Below, in pieces: positions 44,273-52,430 of a stretch of DNA of 64,000 bases. The notes under the pieces were generated by a model, which searched no databases, was not told where the DNA came from, and was given only the letters and a program-made list of their open reading frames with translations. The translations under genes were made by a program, and so were the position numbers. The stretch is from JAQGMJ01 sp036498945 (GTDB lineage Bacteria; Pseudomonadota; Gammaproteobacteria; Burkholderiales; JAEUOS01). Position 1 is the stretch's first letter; every line of letters begins with the position of its first letter. Where the stretch lies: NCBI GenBank assembly GCA_036498945.1, contig DASYEQ010000094.1, positions 1-64,000 on the forward strand, written 5' to 3'.

Positions 44273-45214
44273 ATGGAAAGCGGCAGCGGCAGCATGCTGG
44301 ATTCCCTGGGCCTGAATTTCGCCCTCATTTTGTTCATTCTCACGGTGTTTACCGGCTTTTTCTGGTTCGCCGATCTGCTTTACTTCAAGAAACGCCGCCA
44401 GGCTGCCTTCGACGCCGAAGTGCGGACGCTGGACGCGCGCATCGCAGGCAGCCCGGCTGATTTCAAGCCTGGCGACCGCGAAGCCGAGATCGAGAAGCTG
44501 GACCAGAAGACCCGCACGCCGCCCGGCTGGCTGGAATTCCCGGCCAGCTTTTTCCCGGTGATCGCGGTGGTGTTCGGCCTGCGCTCCTTCGTGGTCGAAC
44601 CCTTCAAGATTCCCTCGGGTTCGATGATCCCGACTTTGCTTATTGGCGACTTTATCCTGGTAAACAAGTTTTCATACGGCATCCGCCTGCCGGTGATCAA
44701 CAAGAAAATCATCGATGTCGGCACGCCGAAACGCGGCGACGTCATGGTGTTTCGCTATCCGGTGGACCCAAGTGTCGATTACATCAAACGCGTTGTCGGT
44801 ATTCCGGGTGACAAAATAGTCTATAAAAACAAAAGGTTAACTGTTAATGGTGTGGCCGTGCCGACGGCGCCCACGGCCGACTTCCTGCACAAGGAGCGTG
44901 CGGTCTATTCCAAGCAATTCATCGAAACCTTCGACGGGCGCCCGCACCACATTTTGAACGACGACGATCGCGACAACCTCATCAACCCGATCGTACGTTT
45001 CCCCTACTTCGAGAATTGCAACTACAATAATGCCGGCGTTGAATGTACGGTGCCGCCGGGTCACTATTTCATGATGGGCGACAACCGCGACAACAGCCTG
45101 GATAGCCGTTTCTGGGGCTTCGTGCCGGACGAGAACATCGTCGGCCGTGCCTTCGGCATCTGGATGAGCTGGAACGAGGGGCCGGAATTGTCGCGAATCG
45201 GCGGTTTCGAGTAA
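44273..45214 (+). CDS. lepB: signal peptidase I
   Basis: A 313-residue membrane-bound serine protease that removes Sec and Tat signal peptides. One transmembrane segment lies at about residues 12-34 (ALILFILTVFTGFFWFADLL) and another near 90-105 (FFPVIAVVFGLRSF). The catalytic serine is in IPSGSMIPTLLIGD and the lysine in YIKRVVGIPGD. The C-terminal GDNRDNSLDSRFWGFVP is the box E motif. The ATG at 44273 gives the better N-terminus over a TTG at 44261. DNA around 44810-44850 is unusually AT-rich within the coding region. Confidence 0.97.
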   Translation: MESGSGSMLDSLGLNFALILFILTVFTGFFWFADLLYFKKRRQAAFDAEVRTLDARIAGSPADFKPGDREAEIEKLDQKTRTPPGWLEFPASFFPVIAVVFGLRSFVVEPFKIPSGSMIPTLLIGDFILVNKFSYGIRLPVINKKIIDVGTPKRGDVMVFRYPVDPSVDYIKRVVGIPGDKIVYKNKRLTVNGVAVPTAPTADFLHKERAVYSKQFIETFDGRPHHILNDDDRDNLINPIVRFPYFENCNYNNAGVECTVPPGHYFMMGDNRDNSLDSRFWGFVPDENIVGRAFGIWMSWNEGPELSRIGGFE

Positions 45215-45232
45215 TTTGAGGGGATTGTTGCA

Positions 45233-45625
45233 ATGCGCGAACAAAAAAGGGGCTTGAACATGTTGAAGACGTATCAGCCGCGCCAGCGTGGCGTGAGCAT
45301 TCTGGGTATCCTGTTCATCTGCGTGGGGATCGTTCTGGTGGCGGTGCTGACCTTGAAGATCACCCCGGCCTACATGGAGTACGGTACGGTGAAGAAGGCG
45401 CTGCAGGCGGCCAAGGACAGCGGCGGCAAGACGGTGCTCGACCTGCAGAAGGCGTTCCAGCGCAATGCTGACATCAACGGCATTACCGTGATCTACAGCA
45501 AGGACCTGGACATCACCAAGGAAGGCAATGACATCGTGATGGGTTTTCACTACGACAAGAAAATCCCGCTGTTCGCCAATGTCAGCATCCTGATCGAATT
45601 CCAGGCCAGCACCCGGGACATGTAA
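45233..45625 (+). CDS. DUF4845 family membrane protein
   Basis: A 130-residue protein with one transmembrane helix (about residues 22-43: SILGILFICVGIVLVAVLTL) and a periplasmic domain (YMEYGTVKKALQAAKDSGG, then FHYDKKIPLFANVSILIEF). It matches the DUF4845 family, regularly encoded between lepB and rnc in betaproteobacteria and Pseudomonas. The resemblance to pilin-like proteins with an N-terminal hydrophobic helix is superficial. A second ATG at 45260 is a possible start. Confidence 0.88.
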   Translation: MREQKRGLNMLKTYQPRQRGVSILGILFICVGIVLVAVLTLKITPAYMEYGTVKKALQAAKDSGGKTVLDLQKAFQRNADINGITVIYSKDLDITKEGNDIVMGFHYDKKIPLFANVSILIEFQASTRDM

Positions 45626-45724
45626 GAAGGTTTTCCGGGGCAACAGAAAGGCCGCGCAGCATTTTGAAATTTGTATTCCGCCCTCACCGGCATTGTTCGA
45701 CGTTCCGTTAAGGACCCACCCGGC

Positions 45725-46849
45725 ATGGATTTGCCCGGACTCGAAACGCGGCTAGGTTACAAGTTCAGCGCCGTCAAGCTGCTGCAGCAGGCGCTGACGC
45801 ATCGCAGCCATAGCGCACCGCACAACGAGCGCCTGGAGTTTCTCGGCGACTCGGTGCTCAACTGCGCGGTGGCGCATCTGCTGTTCGAGCGCTATACCAA
45901 GCTGGACGAAGGCGACCTGTCGCGCCTGCGCTCCAACCTGGTCAAGCAGCAGACTCTTTATGAAATTGCGCAGCGTATCGAACTGGCGCAGTATCTGCGC
46001 CTGGGCGAGGGCGAACTGAAAAGCGGCGGCTTCCGCCGTCCCTCCATCCTCGCCGACACGATGGAAGCGCTGTTCGGCGCCATCTTCCTCGATGGCGGTT
46101 TCGACCGCGCGCGCCTGACCATCGCCAAGCTGTATCACCCGATTCTCGAGACGGTCGATCCGCAGACCCTGGGCAAGGACGCCAAGACCCTGCTGCAGGA
46201 ATACCTGCAGGGCCGCAAGATCGCGCTGCCGACCTACAACGTAGTGGCCACCCACGGCGCGGCGCACAACCAGGAATTCGAGGTCGAGTGCCTGATCCCG
46301 AAGCTGGAAATCCGCGTCACCGGCGCCGGCGCCAGCCGCCGGGCCGCCGAGCAGGCCGCCGCCAAGAAGGCGCTGGAGCTGGCGCCGAAGGAAGCACCGA
46401 AAAAGACCAAGCGCGCGCGCAAGGAAGCCGGTCCCGAAGCGGTGAAGGAAGGCCGCGAGAGCGCCGCCAAGGAAGCGGCGAAGGAAGCGGCGAAGGAAAT
46501 CGTCAAAGAGACGCTGAAGGAGCCTGTCAAGGATCCCGCCAAGGAGGCGCCGCTGGCCAAGGACGCGCAGTCCAGGGAAGTCCGCGACGCCGAACCGCGC
46601 GAGGAAGGCCGCCGTGTGCGCCTTGAACTGGTGAAGGATCAGGCGCGTGAAGCCGAGGCAAAGGAAATCGTCAAGGACGCCAGGGAACCGGCGAAGGAAG
46701 CCGCGAAAGAGCCGGTGAAGGAAGCCGTCAAGGAAGAGTCCGTGGCCAGGGAGCCGAAGGAGGGCGCGGCTGCCGCTGAAACCCCCACCCCCGCAGCGCC
46801 GGCGCCGGCCCAGGTGGTCAAGCTTCCCGTCAAAGGTAATACCCGCTAG
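45725..46849 (+). CDS. rnc: ribonuclease III with long Lys/Glu/Ala-rich C-terminal tail
   Basis: Double-strand-specific endoribonuclease for rRNA and mRNA processing. The catalytic domain includes NERLEFLGDSVLN (E35, E38, D42) and ADTMEALFGAIFLDGG (D111, E114). The double-stranded-RNA-binding domain spans about 150-220 and ends AAEQAAAKKALELAP. Beyond it lie about 154 extra residues of repeated KEA(A)KE and KEPVKE motifs, giving 374 residues where 225-230 is common. The tail is low-complexity, charged and probably helical or disordered. The stop codon shares its last base with the era GTG start. Confidence 0.95.
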   Translation: MDLPGLETRLGYKFSAVKLLQQALTHRSHSAPHNERLEFLGDSVLNCAVAHLLFERYTKLDEGDLSRLRSNLVKQQTLYEIAQRIELAQYLRLGEGELKSGGFRRPSILADTMEALFGAIFLDGGFDRARLTIAKLYHPILETVDPQTLGKDAKTLLQEYLQGRKIALPTYNVVATHGAAHNQEFEVECLIPKLEIRVTGAGASRRAAEQAAAKKALELAPKEAPKKTKRARKEAGPEAVKEGRESAAKEAAKEAAKEIVKETLKEPVKDPAKEAPLAKDAQSREVRDAEPREEGRRVRLELVKDQAREAEAKEIVKDAREPAKEAAKEPVKEAVKEESVAREPKEGAAAAETPTPAAPAPAQVVKLPVKGNTR

Positions 46850-47739
46850 TGTCCTCAAGTTCCATGCGTAACGGCACCATTGCCATCGCCGGCCGCCCCA
46901 ACGTCGGCAAATCGACCCTGCTCAACCGCCTGGTCGGCGCCAAGGTATCGATCACCTCGCGCAAGGCGCAGACCACGCGCCATCGCATCCTCGGTGTGCG
47001 CACCGATGAAGATGCGCAATACGTGTTCCTCGACACCCCCGGCTTCCAGACCCGGCATCGCAACCTGCTCAACCGCGCGATGAACCGCGCCGTCACCGAT
47101 GCGCTGGCTTCCGCCGATGTGGCCCTGCTGGTGGTCGATGCCGCGGGCCTGAAGCCGGAGGACGAGGCGGTGATCGCGCTGTTGCCCAAGGGCCACCCCG
47201 CGGTGCTGGCGATCAACAAGTCAGATCAGGCGCGCAACCAGGAACGCATGCTGGTGACCGCCGAGCGCGCCAGCCAGCTGGCGCAATTCGCCGCCATCGT
47301 GCCGGTGTCGGCGAAGACCGGCAAGAACGAGGAAATGCTGCTGAAGGCATTGGCCGAACACCTGCCCGAAGGTGAGCCGATGTACGAGGCGGACATGCTG
47401 ACCGACCGCCCGGAGCGCTTCCTGGCTGCCGAGATGATCCGCGAAAAGGTGTTTCGCCTGTCGGGGGAAGAAATTCCCTACGGCTGCGAAGTGACGATCG
47501 ACAAGTTCGAGCTCGATGGCGCCTTGCGGCGCATCTACGCCACCATCCTGGTGGACCGCCCCGGCCACAAGGCGATCCTGGTGGGCGCCGGCGGCGAGAA
47601 GATGAAGCGCATCGGCACCGAGGCGCGCGTCGACATGGAAAAGCTGTTCGGCGGCAAGGTGTTCCTCGAACTCTGGGTCAAGGTCAAGGGCGGCTGGGCC
47701 GACAGCGCTGCCATGCTCCGGAGCCTCGGGTATCAATAG
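46849..47739 (+). CDS. era: GTPase Era
   Basis: A 296-residue GTPase needed for 16S rRNA maturation and 30S assembly. The G domain contains GRPNVGKSTLLNRLVG (G1), DTPGFQ (G3) and NKSDQ (G4, NKSD). The C-terminal KH domain (VDRPGHKAILVGAGGEKMKRIGTEAR) binds the 3' end of 16S rRNA. The GTG start overlaps the rnc stop by one nucleotide. A hairpin lies 5 nt after the stop. Confidence 0.97.
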   Translation: MSSSSMRNGTIAIAGRPNVGKSTLLNRLVGAKVSITSRKAQTTRHRILGVRTDEDAQYVFLDTPGFQTRHRNLLNRAMNRAVTDALASADVALLVVDAAGLKPEDEAVIALLPKGHPAVLAINKSDQARNQERMLVTAERASQLAQFAAIVPVSAKTGKNEEMLLKALAEHLPEGEPMYEADMLTDRPERFLAAEMIREKVFRLSGEEIPYGCEVTIDKFELDGALRRIYATILVDRPGHKAILVGAGGEKMKRIGTEARVDMEKLFGGKVFLELWVKVKGGWADSAAMLRSLGYQ

Positions 47740-47743
47740 CATG

Positions 47744-47773
47744 CCGACAAAAGTACACCCCTACTTTTGTCGG
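47744..47773 (+). terminator. hairpin after era (possible terminator)
   Basis: CCGACAAAAGTA (47744-47755), loop CACCCC and the exact complement (47762-47773) form a 12-bp stem just downstream of era. No long U-tract follows (GGATTTAG), so termination efficiency is uncertain; it may instead protect the rnc-era mRNA 3' end. Confidence 0.5.
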
Positions 47774-47850
47774 GATTTAGCTTGCATGGAATCGCCGGCA
47801 GAGCCAGTCGATTCCATCGGGAAAAGCGACGAAAAGGCCAGGATATTGGA

Positions 47851-47894
47851 CGACACAAGTGTCGACGTGTCGAAAGGCTACCGCCTGAGGTAGC
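47851..47894 (+). repeat. cluster of inverted repeats before recO
   Basis: CGACAC (47851-47856), GTGTCG (47859-47864) and a second GTGTCG (47867-47872) form a dyad plus a third half-site, followed by GCTACC (47877-47882)/GGTAGC (47889-47894). The last hairpin ends 8 nt before the recO ATG and could hide its ribosome-binding site. Confidence 0.5.
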
Positions 47895-47902
47895 ATAGGC
47901 CC

Positions 47903-48682
47903 ATGGATCTGGCCGAAGCCAACAATCTCGAAGCCGGCGGCATGGCCGGCTCGCCGAAGGTGAAAACACCGCGGCGCCACGAGCACGAGCGCGGCTATGT
48001 GCTGCACACTTATCCGTACAGCGAAACCAGCCTGATCGTCGAGACTTTCACGCGCGAGCATGGGCGCGTGCCGATGATCGCCAAGGGGGCCAAGCGCCCC
48101 GGTTCGGCGCTGCGCGGGGCGCTGATGCAGTTCCAGCCTGTGGCATTTTCGTGGTCCGGCAAGAACGATCTGCGTTCGCTGACCCAGGCGGAATGGATCG
48201 GCGGCCTGCCGGGCCTCGCAGGCGACGCGCTATTCTGCGGCTTTTATCTCAACGAGCTCCTGCTGAAGCTGCTGGCGCGCGACGACGCGCACGAGCGCCT
48301 GTTCGACCGCTACGAAGAGGCGCTGAACGCGCTGGGCAGCGGCGCGGAAGAAGCGCGGGTGCTGCGCGGTTTCGAGCGCGAGTTGCTGCGCGAGATCGGC
48401 TATGCGCTCAACCTCACGCACGAAGCCGAAAGCGGCGCGGCGATCGTCGCCGAGGGCCGCTACGTCTACCATCCTGAGCGCGGCGCGCGCCGGCTGGAGG
48501 CGCGCGAGCATCCCGATTTCGAAGTCAGCGGGCGCGCCTTGCTGGAACTCGATACCGGCGCCTATTCGAGCGCGCAGGCGGCGACGCAGGCTAAGCTTTT
48601 GATGCGCCTGCTCCTGAATCATCACCTCAACGGCCGGGCGCTTTCGACGCGGCAGATTTTCACTGAATTGCAGCAGCTATGA
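47903..48682 (+). CDS. recO: DNA repair protein RecO
   Basis: A 259-residue recombination mediator that loads RecA at gaps together with RecR. The N-terminal OB-fold region (ERGYVLHTYPYSETSLIVETF, with EHGRVPMIAKGAKRP) and a helical C-terminal half (FERELLREIGYALNL) are typical. The first 25 residues are a non-conserved extension, so a downstream start is possible. The stop overlaps the pdxJ start by 4 nt. Confidence 0.94.
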   Translation: MDLAEANNLEAGGMAGSPKVKTPRRHEHERGYVLHTYPYSETSLIVETFTREHGRVPMIAKGAKRPGSALRGALMQFQPVAFSWSGKNDLRSLTQAEWIGGLPGLAGDALFCGFYLNELLLKLLARDDAHERLFDRYEEALNALGSGAEEARVLRGFERELLREIGYALNLTHEAESGAAIVAEGRYVYHPERGARRLEAREHPDFEVSGRALLELDTGAYSSAQAATQAKLLMRLLLNHHLNGRALSTRQIFTELQQL

Positions 48683-49425
48683 GCGACCCCATCAAACTCG
48701 GCGTCAACATCGATCACATCGCCACCCTGCGCCAGGCACGCGGCACGCCTTATCCGGACCCGGTGAAGGCGGCGCTGCTGGCCGAAGGCGCGGGCGCCGA
48801 CCTGATCACCCTGCATCTGCGCGAAGACCGCCGCCACATCCAGGACCGCGACGTGTTCGAGCTGCGCGGCCTGCTGAAGACGCGCATGAATCTCGAATGC
48901 GCGCTCACCGCCGAGATGCTGGACATCGCCGTGAAGGTGAAGCCGCACGACGTCTGCCTGGTGCCGGAGCGGCGCCAGGAACTGACCACTGAGGGTGGGC
49001 TGGAGGTGGCGGGGCAACTGGATCGCGTGAAGGAGGCGGTGCGCAAGCTGACGGACGCCGGTGTGCGCGTGTCGCTGTTCATCACCCACGACGAAAAGCA
49101 GATCGCGGCGGCCAAGGAGGTGGGCGCGCCGATGATCGAGATCCACACCGGCCACTATGCGGACGCGGTGAGCGAAGCGCAGGTCGAGGCCGAGTTCGCG
49201 CGCATCGTCGCCGGCGTGGCGCAGGGCAAAAGGCTTGGCCTGACGGTGAATGCCGGCCACGGCCTGCATTTCGGCAACACCGCGCGCATCGCCGCGCTTG
49301 AGGGCATCAGCGAACTCAACATCGGCCATGCGCTGGTGGCCGAGGCGGTGTTTCGCGGTTGGCGCCAGACCATCGTCGAGATGAAGGCGCTGATGGTGGC
49401 CGCCCGTAACGGCGAGGCAAAGTAG
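48679..49425 (+). CDS. pdxJ: pyridoxine 5'-phosphate synthase
   Basis: A 248-residue TIM-barrel enzyme that condenses 1-deoxyxylulose 5-phosphate and 3-amino-2-oxopropyl phosphate to pyridoxine 5'-phosphate. Signature segments are LGVNIDHIATLRQARGT, ADLITLHLREDRRHIQDRD, and LTVNAGHGLHFGN. The overlap with recO (ATGA) indicates coupled translation; the recO-pdxJ-acpS order is widely conserved. Confidence 0.98.
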   Translation: MSDPIKLGVNIDHIATLRQARGTPYPDPVKAALLAEGAGADLITLHLREDRRHIQDRDVFELRGLLKTRMNLECALTAEMLDIAVKVKPHDVCLVPERRQELTTEGGLEVAGQLDRVKEAVRKLTDAGVRVSLFITHDEKQIAAAKEVGAPMIEIHTGHYADAVSEAQVEAEFARIVAGVAQGKRLGLTVNAGHGLHFGNTARIAALEGISELNIGHALVAEAVFRGWRQTIVEMKALMVAARNGEAK

Positions 49426-49428
49426 GGC

Positions 49429-49809
49429 GTGATTGCCGGCATCGGCACCGATATCGTGGCCGTCGCCCGGGTGGCGCGGGCGCTCGAGCGCCATGGCGAG
49501 CGCTTCGGCGAGAAAGTATTGGCGCCGGCGGAGCAGGCAGTATGTCCGCCGGGCGCGCGTCGCGCGGCGTACATCGCCAAGCGCTTCGCCGCCAAGGAAG
49601 CGTTTTTCAAGGCCTTCGGCCAGCCGCCTTCGGAAGCCAACACCTGGCATCAACTGGCGGTGCTCAATGATGAAAGCGGCAAGCCGCGCATGCAGTTCGG
49701 CGCGCTGCTGGCCGACCTGATGAAACAGCAAGGCATCACGCGCTGGCATGTTTCGCTGGCCGACGAGCATGAGTTCGCCGTCGCTTATGTCGTGCTGGAA
49801 ATGGAATAG
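49429..49809 (+). CDS. acpS: holo-[acyl-carrier-protein] synthase
   Basis: A 126-residue 4'-phosphopantetheinyl transferase that activates AcpP. GIGTDIVAVARV carries the Mg-binding aspartate and AKRFAAKEAFFKAFG the catalytic Lys-Glu pair. The C-terminal HVSLADEHEFAVAYVVLE is typical. The GTG start lies 3 nt after the pdxJ stop, so expression is probably coupled. Its substrate gene acpP is 13 kb upstream in the window. Confidence 0.97.
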   Translation: MIAGIGTDIVAVARVARALERHGERFGEKVLAPAEQAVCPPGARRAAYIAKRFAAKEAFFKAFGQPPSEANTWHQLAVLNDESGKPRMQFGALLADLMKQQGITRWHVSLADEHEFAVAYVVLEME

Positions 49810-49830
49810 AAGCAGGATCAAAGGAAACGC

Positions 49831-50877
49831 ATGACTGTGCAACTCCCCCTGGGCGCGGTAATCGCCGATGTCGCCGGCAAGGCTCTGACCGATGAAGACC
49901 GCAAACGCCTGGTACATCCGCAGATCGGCGGGGTGATCCTGTTCACCCGCAACTTCGAGTCGGTGGAGCAGGTGACCGCGCTGTGCGCCGAGATTCGCGC
50001 CTTGCGCGAGCCGGAACTGATCGTCGCGGTCGATCACGAAGGCGGGCGGGTGCAGCGCTTTCGCCCTGGCTTCACCCTGATCCCGGCGATGCGCAAGCTG
50101 GGGGCCTTGTGGGATGGCGATGCGGCGGCGGCGCGCAAGATGGCCGAGGATTGCGGCTATGTGCTGGCCGCCGAGTTGACGGCCTGCGGCGTGACCTTGA
50201 GCTTCACGCCGGTGCTGGACGTGGACTACGGCGAAAGCGGCGTGATCGGCGATCGCGCCTTTCATCGCGACCCCAAGGCCATCGCGGAACTGGCTGCCGC
50301 CTTGCAGCGCGGGCTGGAGGAGGGCGGGCTGGCGACTTGCGGCAAGCATTTCCCCGGTCATGGCTACGTGCGCGCCGATTCGCACCTGGAGGTGCCGGTG
50401 GATGAACGCTCGTACGAAGAGATCGCCGCCACCGACATGGCGCCTTACCCGCCGCTGATCGCCGCCGGCCTGGCCTCGGTGATGCCGGCGCACGTGATCT
50501 ACCCCAAGGTGGACAACAAGCCTGCCGGCTTTTCGCGCCGCTGGATCGCCGAGATTTTGCGCCGCGACTACAAGTTCGACGGCCTGGTGTTCTCCGACGA
50601 CCTGTCGATGGAGGGCGCGAAAGTTGCGGGCGGCGTGGTGGACCGCGCCCAGGCGGCGTTCGATGCAGGCTGCGACATGGTATTGGTATGCAACGATCTG
50701 GTGGCCGCCGATGCATTGATCGCCGGCCTGGAAGCACGGCGTACCGCGCCGGTGAGCGTGCGCCGCGTGGCATTGCTGGCCAAGCAGGCGCCCGCGGCCA
50801 GCCGGGCAGCCCTTGAAACACTGCCGCGCTACATGCAAGCCCGCAAGGCCGTTACCGAATTCGCGGCGGCACGCTAA
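49831..50877 (+). CDS. nagZ: beta-N-acetylhexosaminidase NagZ
   Basis: A 348-residue cytoplasmic glycoside hydrolase family 3 enzyme that removes GlcNAc from anhydromuropeptides in peptidoglycan recycling. The motifs VDHEGGRVQRFRPGFT, the phosphate/His segment CGKHFPGHGYVRADSH and the nucleophile region VFSDDLSMEGA are all seen. The length is standard. It ends the conserved rnc-nagZ run; an unrelated transport region follows. Confidence 0.97.
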   Translation: MTVQLPLGAVIADVAGKALTDEDRKRLVHPQIGGVILFTRNFESVEQVTALCAEIRALREPELIVAVDHEGGRVQRFRPGFTLIPAMRKLGALWDGDAAAARKMAEDCGYVLAAELTACGVTLSFTPVLDVDYGESGVIGDRAFHRDPKAIAELAAALQRGLEEGGLATCGKHFPGHGYVRADSHLEVPVDERSYEEIAATDMAPYPPLIAAGLASVMPAHVIYPKVDNKPAGFSRRWIAEILRRDYKFDGLVFSDDLSMEGAKVAGGVVDRAQAAFDAGCDMVLVCNDLVAADALIAGLEARRTAPVSVRRVALLAKQAPAASRAALETLPRYMQARKAVTEFAAAR

Positions 50878-50961
50878 AGCCGGAGAATTGCCGTACGCAA
50901 GGGCATGCTTCCCGCATGGGAGCCGAGGGGTATGGCAGGCGCGAAAGCCTGCTCCAGCCTA

Positions 50962-51004
50962 TTGCGGATTTTTTTGATTCACTTATATACTTTAGACTTA
51001 AAGT
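50962..51004 (+). promoter_or_regulatory. promoter with start-site palindrome upstream of the first solute-binding protein
   Basis: TTGCGG (50962-50967) and TATACT (50986-50991) are spaced 18 nt apart in AT-rich DNA. A perfect inverted repeat, ACTTTA-gact-TAAAGT (50989-51004), overlaps the end of the -10 and the predicted start site, a common repressor position. Confidence 0.6.
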
Positions 51005-51026
51005 AATTTTACAGGGAAGAACCGGG

Positions 51027-52214
51027 ATGAACCTTTCACGCTCCGCTGCACGATTTGCCGCTTTTGCCGGCGCCGCCGCACTGGCCCTGGCCGCCGGCGC
51101 CGCGCAGGCGCAGACGCCGCTGAAAATCGGCTTCATCGCCACGCTCTCCGGCCCCGCCGGCGCCCTGGGGCAGGACCAGTACGACGCCTTCATGATGGTG
51201 GTCGAGGCCAACGGCGGCAAGCTGGGCGGCGTGCCGGTGCAAATCCTCAAGGAAGACGACCAGCTGAAGCCCGACGTCGGCGTGCAGGTGCTGCAAAAGC
51301 TGATCGAGAAGGACAAGGTTTCCCTGTTTACCGGCTTCACTTTTTCCAACGTGCTGATGGCGCAATCCAAGCCGCTGGCCGATGCCGGCGCCTTCGCCAT
51401 CGTCTCCAACGCCGGCCCCGCGCCGCTGGCGGGCTCGCAGTGCAACGCGAATTTCTACTTCACCTCGTGGCAGAACGACATGCAGGCTGAAGGCATGGGC
51501 AAGTACGCCACCGACCAGGGCTACAAGAAGGTCTACCTGCTGGCGCCCAATTACCAGGCCGGAAAGGATTCGCTCGCCGGCTTCAAGCGCTTCTACAAGG
51601 GCCAGGTGGTCGACGAGGTCTACACCACGCTGAACCAGCCCGACTACTCGGCGGAGATTTCGCAGATCGCCGCCAAGAAGCCCGACGCCATCTACGTCTT
51701 CTACCCCGGCGGCATGGGGGTGAACTTCATCAAGCAATACAAGCAGTCAGGCCTGCTCGGCAAGATTCCGCTGCTCTCGACCTCCACCGCCGACGGCTCG
51801 ACCCTGCCGGCGCTGAAAGACACCGCGCTGGGCGTGATCTCCAGCACCTTCTGGGGCCCGGATTCGCCCAACCCGGTGAGCCAGAAATTCGTTGCCGACT
51901 TCGAGAAGAAATTCAACCGCATTCCCTCGCAATACGCCGCGCAGTCGTATGATGCGGCGCTGCTGCTGGATAACGCGATTGGCAAGGTGAAGGGCAACCT
52001 CGGCGACAAGAACGCTTTCCGCGCCGCCATCCGCAAGGCCGATTTCAAATCCCTGCGCGGGCCGTTCACCTTCAACAACAACGGCTACCCGATCGAAAAC
52101 ATCTACACCTTCGTCGTCGCCAAGGATGCGAAGGGCCGCGTGAATCTCAAGACCATAGCGCAGCCGCTGACCGCGCACCGCGACGCCTATTCGGACAAGT
52201 GCCCGATCAAGTAA
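51027..52214 (+). CDS. branched-chain amino acid-type ABC transporter solute-binding protein (copy 1)
   Basis: A 395-residue periplasmic type I binding protein with a signal peptide (residues 1-28, ending AGAAQA). The mature part starts QTPLKIGFIATLSGPAGALG and includes SNAGPAPLAGSQCNANFYF and the QPDYSAEISQIA segment. It resembles ligand-binding proteins in aromatic-acid degradation clusters (the benzoate/hydroxybenzoate-type LivK group), so an aromatic ligand is plausible. The next gene encodes a close paralog. livHMGF follow after a terminator. A good ribosome-binding site (AGGGAAG) precedes the ATG. Confidence 0.93.
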   Translation: MNLSRSAARFAAFAGAAALALAAGAAQAQTPLKIGFIATLSGPAGALGQDQYDAFMMVVEANGGKLGGVPVQILKEDDQLKPDVGVQVLQKLIEKDKVSLFTGFTFSNVLMAQSKPLADAGAFAIVSNAGPAPLAGSQCNANFYFTSWQNDMQAEGMGKYATDQGYKKVYLLAPNYQAGKDSLAGFKRFYKGQVVDEVYTTLNQPDYSAEISQIAAKKPDAIYVFYPGGMGVNFIKQYKQSGLLGKIPLLSTSTADGSTLPALKDTALGVISSTFWGPDSPNPVSQKFVADFEKKFNRIPSQYAAQSYDAALLLDNAIGKVKGNLGDKNAFRAAIRKADFKSLRGPFTFNNNGYPIENIYTFVVAKDAKGRVNLKTIAQPLTAHRDAYSDKCPIK

Positions 52215-52430
52215 GCCGCGCATCGCGCTGATTGCGGCCGCGGGATGAACATGGATTTCATCCCGCGTGCAGGCCTGTTTTCACCCGCGCGAATTTTTTC
52301 GCACCGGCGCGCGTCATGCGGGTTCGCCAGCTACAATACACAAAAAATAAATCCCCGGAGCAGGGGACTTTCCAGAGGGAAAACTGGAAATATATTTTCG
52401 GGATCACAACAAACAAAGCGGAGACAAAAC

